NCBI RefSeq assembly: GCF_009733535.1
Contig: NZ_SMMI01000011.1
Span: 62,001-126,000 of the forward strand
Length of the DNA stretch: 64,000 nt
Source: Sphingobacterium endophyticum
GTDB lineage: Bacteria; Bacteroidota; Bacteroidia; Sphingobacteriales; Sphingobacteriaceae
Direction of reading: 5' to 3'
The notes beneath the pieces were generated by a model. That model ran no database searches. It saw nothing but the letters and a program-made list of their open reading frames with translations, and was not told the DNA's origin. How positions within the stretch are numbered: position 1 is the first letter of the stretch; each line of letters starts with the position of its first letter. A program made the translations under genes and the position numbers. Shown here piece after piece: positions 61,207-64,000 of the stretch.

Positions 61207-61417
61207 TTTCTATTTTATTAAATTTCTATTAGTGCTGATTTCTATAAGAAAAGATAATTAATATTTGTTTTAAAGTCCTAATATATTTGCTCAAAAGTTC
61301 AATTAATAACAATAAAATCTGATTGTAGTTTTTGCAAAGAAACTTGTGCGAAGTTTAAATCGCTAAATCACAAATAACGAAATTTGAGTTTAAGGGATGT
61401 GACTTCTAAGGGGATTG

Positions 61418-61585
61418 TAAGCGATAAAACAGTATCCAACACTGAAGCGTTGGATGACAAGAGCTTTGGGAGCAGTTGGAACGAAAGTAGATTGGGTAGT
61501 AAAATGAATTAAAAGGAATCTAACCGCTGAGTTGTTAAGGTAAGCGAAAAAATAGTTTCCAACGCTAAAGCGTTGGAATGACAAG
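61418..61585. repeat. Two copies of a 45-base palindromic-core repeat
   Basis: GTAAGCGATAAAACAGTATC plus CAACACTGAAGCGTTGG and GATGACAAG (61418-61462) recurs at 61540-61585 as GTAAGCGAAAAAATAGTTTC, CAACGCTAAAGCGTTGG and AATGACAAG. Each has a CCAAC...GTTGG palindrome. I see no other feature in 61207-61685; the reverse-strand frame across it is an artefact of the repeat. Confidence 0.75.
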
Positions 61586-61685
61586 TTTTTGGCTATACTA
61601 AATCCTGTTACAGAATTTCTTGTCTTATGGAAAGAGCTTGATTTATTTTTATTTCTAACTTTAAAAGAACAAAAAACTATCATCA

Positions 61686-62465
61686 ATGCAGCCCACTCAT
61701 AGCGGATATTCGGAAGTCAACGGACTTAGGATGTATTATGAAATTTATTCTGAAGGATTTCCATTGGTTTTAATACATGGTGGCGGTTCTACCATTCAAA
61801 GTAGTTTTGAACGGATAATTCCATTATTGGCGAGTTCCAATCAAATTATTGCAGTGGAATTACAGGCTCATGGAAGGACAGATGACCGAGAATCTGAATT
61901 ATCTTTCCAACAAGATGCGGATGATGTATTTCGGTTACTGAAAAATTTAAAGATTTCAAAAGCAAATATCCTGGGATTTAGCAATGGAGCTACGACGGCA
62001 TTGCAGTTGGCTATTAGACAGCCCGAATGCATTGAAAAACTAATATTGTGCTCACCATTAGCAAAAAGAAATGGTGTTCCTTCCTGGTTTTGGGAGTTTA
62101 TGGGGAATGCTAGTTTGGAAAATATGCCACAACAGTTAAAAGACAGTTATTTAAAGATTGTTGATTCCGAGCAAGGTTTGAAAAATATGCATGATAAAGA
62201 CGCCAGAAGAATGGTTAATTTTGAGGATATTAATGATGAATTGCTTGAATCGATTGAAATACCAACCTTAATCGTAATAGGTGATCAAGATATTATTAAG
62301 CCGGAACATGCATTAGAACTACATGATAAAATAAAGAATTCCAGACTCGCTATTATTCCGGCCACTCATGGAGAATACCTAGGTGAGGTTACAACAATAA
62401 GTCCTAATTATTCTGATCGTTTTCTAATTACTGATATGGTAGAGAAATTCTTGAAATATAGTTAG
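61686..62465 (+). CDS. Alpha/beta hydrolase
   Basis: A 259-residue alpha/beta-hydrolase-fold enzyme acting on an ester, lactone or related bond. The oxyanion segment is LVLIHGGGSTIQSSF (residues 27-41), the nucleophile elbow GFSNGATTAL gives Ser at about 98, an Asp lies in VIGDQDIIKPEHA (about 201-213), and the His lies in PATHGEYLG. The opening SGYSEVNGLRMYYEIYSEG is typical of the family. The substrate cannot be read. It has no near partner on its strand. Confidence 0.86.
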   Translation: MQPTHSGYSEVNGLRMYYEIYSEGFPLVLIHGGGSTIQSSFERIIPLLASSNQIIAVELQAHGRTDDRESELSFQQDADDVFRLLKNLKISKANILGFSNGATTALQLAIRQPECIEKLILCSPLAKRNGVPSWFWEFMGNASLENMPQQLKDSYLKIVDSEQGLKNMHDKDARRMVNFEDINDELLESIEIPTLIVIGDQDIIKPEHALELHDKIKNSRLAIIPATHGEYLGEVTTISPNYSDRFLITDMVEKFLKYS

Positions 62466-62498
62466 CAATTTCAATGAATACAGCAAAAATAAAAGATG

Positions 62499-62855
62499 TT
62501 ATTTAACTTTTACCATTATTATCCAATCACCGGGTATAATTTCAAATTTTAAGGAGTCACCATAAACTTCAAAAGGCATCTCTAATTCACCTTCTTCAAG
62601 AATAACTCCTCTTTTTGTTTCCAGATTGAAATTATATGTACCTTCCCAATTATTAGGATCATAAAATCCTTTTAATTTCCCAGCATCAAGAAACTCCAAT
62701 TTAATTTGTTTTTGATCAGGCGAACCACCTACGTGACCCTTTCCCTCCCATTTGCTATTAATAATTTTAAAATCATCTTCAACATTAAATTCGTCTTTAG
62801 CACAGGATGAAAGCGAGAGAGTTAATACAAAAATCGGGAACAAAAGTTTTTTCAT
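62499..62855 (-). CDS. Small lipoprotein, unknown function
   Basis: A 118-residue protein with lipobox LSSC (Cys 18) after a short hydrophobic signal. The mature part is beta-rich (KIINSKWEGKGHVGGSPDQK, GKLKGFYDPNNWEGTYNFNL, FEIIPGDWIIMVKVK), and resembles small lipocalin-like or beta-barrel lipoproteins, though I cannot name a family. It is convergent with the alpha/beta hydrolase gene. Confidence 0.7.
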   Translation of the reverse strand: MKKLLFPIFVLTLSLSSCAKDEFNVEDDFKIINSKWEGKGHVGGSPDQKQIKLEFLDAGKLKGFYDPNNWEGTYNFNLETKRGVILEEGELEMPFEVYGDSLKFEIIPGDWIIMVKVK

Positions 62856-62929
62856 GCTATATTTAAATTATAAAACAATATGATTGAATTAAATCAATTT
62901 TAATGCCAATGGGGTTATGATAAATATAG

Positions 62930-63283
62930 ATGAACATTATGTTAATGGTTAATTATCACAATAAGGTTTTCAAAACGAAGAACAATTCTGTTACTGGAGA
63001 GACTTCCAATGAGACTTTATTTTATTATAAACAAATTGGAAAGATTGTCCATGCGGAATATTTTGGAGGAATGATTAAATATGGACAATTAATAGGAATA
63101 GTAAGTGAATATGGTACTATTGAGATGAATTATCATCACATTAACAAGGAAGGAAATATACGGACCGGTATTTGTGAATCCATTCCTGAGATATTAAGCA
63201 ATGGGAAAATCAGGCTACATGAGAAATGGCAATGGACAAATGGGGATTTATCAAGTGGTAAATCTATCATCGAGGAAGAATAA
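62930..63283 (+). CDS. Conserved small protein with MORN-like beta pattern
   Basis: A 117-residue protein. The first residues MNIMLMVNYHNKVFKTKNNS could start at any of three Met; MVNYHNKVF is the most family-like. Repeated short strands (ETLFYYKQIGKIVHAEYFGG, IKYGQLIGIVSEYGTIEMNY) give a repetitive beta pattern, and the C-terminal GKIRLHEKWQWTNGDLSSGK is well formed. Similar proteins are often annotated, without good reason, as N-acetylglutamate synthase. No function is assigned. Confidence 0.7.
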   Translation: MNIMLMVNYHNKVFKTKNNSVTGETSNETLFYYKQIGKIVHAEYFGGMIKYGQLIGIVSEYGTIEMNYHHINKEGNIRTGICESIPEILSNGKIRLHEKWQWTNGDLSSGKSIIEEE

Positions 63284-63335
63284 TTTGCATTATTAAATAT
63301 GTTGCCCTATTATATGGATATTTAAAAGATTTGGA

Positions 63336-63941
63336 TTGATGAATGAAAATATAGAGTCAAAAAAAGAATTAAGAAATTTAATTGAAGCATTTCGCTCAAG
63401 TGGGGATTTATCGTTACTTGAACCCTTTAAATTGGACATCAAGCCAACAGAAGACGGTTGGGATTATGATTTAAATGCCTGGTCTAGAACAAAGTTAATA
63501 TTAGAATTATTTGAAAATAGTCAATATGAAGATAAGCCTTTAATTAAATGGCTGTTAACTGAAGAAATAAATGGGCAGGAATACGAATTACAATATTATA
63601 CCTTAGATGTTATTGCGTATCTACTTTACAAATACATGGAGAATTCTGATGTATATCAACTTTTCGAATCCAAATTTGCATATGGGAATGTTTTTCATTT
63701 AGATGTGGAATTAATTTTTGGATACGATAAAGAAGAAATGAAGCAATTTTTATCAGATCCAAACAATAAACATGAATTTAATCGTGATATTTTATTAACT
63801 ATTCAAGATTACGAAGGAAATCCAGATGCAAAGTTCAAGACACGTGAGGAGTATATCAATTATTATGAAAACAGGAAAATTGTTCATATAAAAAATGATA
63901 TTTCTTCCAGTGAAAACAATATGAAGACTGGTAAGTATTAG
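63336..63941 (+). CDS. Hypothetical protein
   Basis: A 201-residue acidic, helical protein with no signal peptide: NIESKKELRNLIEAFRSSGD, AWSRTKLILELFENSQYEDK, EYELQYYTLDVIAYLLYKYM. No domain is recognised. Its stop lies within 4 bases of the stop of the gene on the other strand, so the two overlap tail to tail. Codon use looks like that of the neighbours. Real but uncharacterised. Confidence 0.65.
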   Translation: MMNENIESKKELRNLIEAFRSSGDLSLLEPFKLDIKPTEDGWDYDLNAWSRTKLILELFENSQYEDKPLIKWLLTEEINGQEYELQYYTLDVIAYLLYKYMENSDVYQLFESKFAYGNVFHLDVELIFGYDKEEMKQFLSDPNNKHEFNRDILLTIQDYEGNPDAKFKTREEYINYYENRKIVHIKNDISSSENNMKTGKY

Positions 63942-64000
63942 TTTAGTTCATTTTGAATTTGTTCTAATGATTTACCTTTTGTTTCGGGCATCCTAAGTAC
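63938..64000 (-). CDS. Sugar porter family MFS transporter, C-terminal end (partial)
   Basis: The minus strand from the window edge reads VLRMPETKGKSLEQIQNELN and then a TAA at 63940-63938. PETKGKSLE is the conserved end of the last membrane helix in the sugar porter branch of the major facilitator superfamily. Only 20 residues are visible. It overlaps the tail of the hypothetical gene on the plus strand by 4 bases. Confidence 0.75.
   Translation of the reverse strand, partial: VLRMPETKGKSLEQIQNELN

Noticed and set aside
61390..61686. 98-residue minus-strand frame over the paired repeats
   Set aside because: Its peptide is two near-copies of FQRFSVGNYFFAY / IQRFSVGYCFIAY from the duplicated palindromic repeat, with no ordinary coding signs and no neighbours. 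I read it as a repeat artefact.

Overview
The window is chromosomal DNA from a member of the Bacteroidota, most likely the family Sphingobacteriaceae (Sphingobacterium or Pedobacter-like). The evidence is the AT-rich composition, a SusC/SusD pair with family-typical glycosidases, near-absence of Shine-Dalgarno sequences, promoters of the TTTG / TAnnTTTG type, and many short lipoproteins with an SSC lipobox. I saw no rRNA operon, phage, insertion sequence or CRISPR array. There is one tRNA gene, tRNA-Ser(UGA), at 59201-59288. Family and pathway calls rest on motifs and recall of families, not on a database search.

Layout. 1-12.8 kb is mainly housekeeping: the end of topA, a small conserved protein, cmk, an aminotransferase, a DUF1573 protein, the Kdo genes kdsD and kdsA separated by recQ, dnaJ-grpE, ftsE, and an acyl-CoA reductase divergent from a ferredoxin. 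13-18 kb holds a dicarboxylate/amino acid:cation symporter and a convergent pstSCAB phosphate importer. 18.2-24.5 kb is one assimilatory sulfate reduction operon: sulfite reductase with an extra C-terminal HEPN-like domain, two siroheme synthesis enzymes, an Fe-S type APS reductase, cysD and cysN. 25-41 kb is a mosaic of accessory genes: acetyltransferase, PaiB-like protein, trans-aconitate methyltransferase, SulP transporter, M60 peptidase, class A2 beta-lactamase, D-cysteine desulfhydrase, glutamate dehydrogenase, a zinc-less sirtuin, and an ATP-cone/nuclease fusion coupled to a LOG-family nucleotide hydrolase.

42.9-56.1 kb is a polysaccharide utilisation locus: a membrane-anchored propeller/Y_Y_Y/LuxR-type regulator, SusC, SusD, two paralogous glycoamylase-like (GH144-type) enzymes and a GH3 beta-glucosidase. 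This enzyme set points to beta-1,2-glucan as the likely substrate. The rest (56-64 kb) holds small lipoproteins, a YfiT/DinB-fold protein, a TPR protein, a bestrophin channel, an NAD(P)-binding protein, an alpha/beta hydrolase and the end of a sugar-porter MFS gene.

Intergenic DNA is unusually rich in repeats. There is a heptad repeat family (GTTAGAC followed by ATAAGAC units) placed right after three stop codons, an octamer repeat over the cysN stop codon, several palindromic repeat families, and a nested inverted repeat touching the 3' end of the tRNA gene. The items I find most worth following up are the proposed beta-1,2-glucan locus, the ATP-cone nuclease/LOG pair, the sulfite reductase-HEPN fusion and the post-stop heptad repeats.
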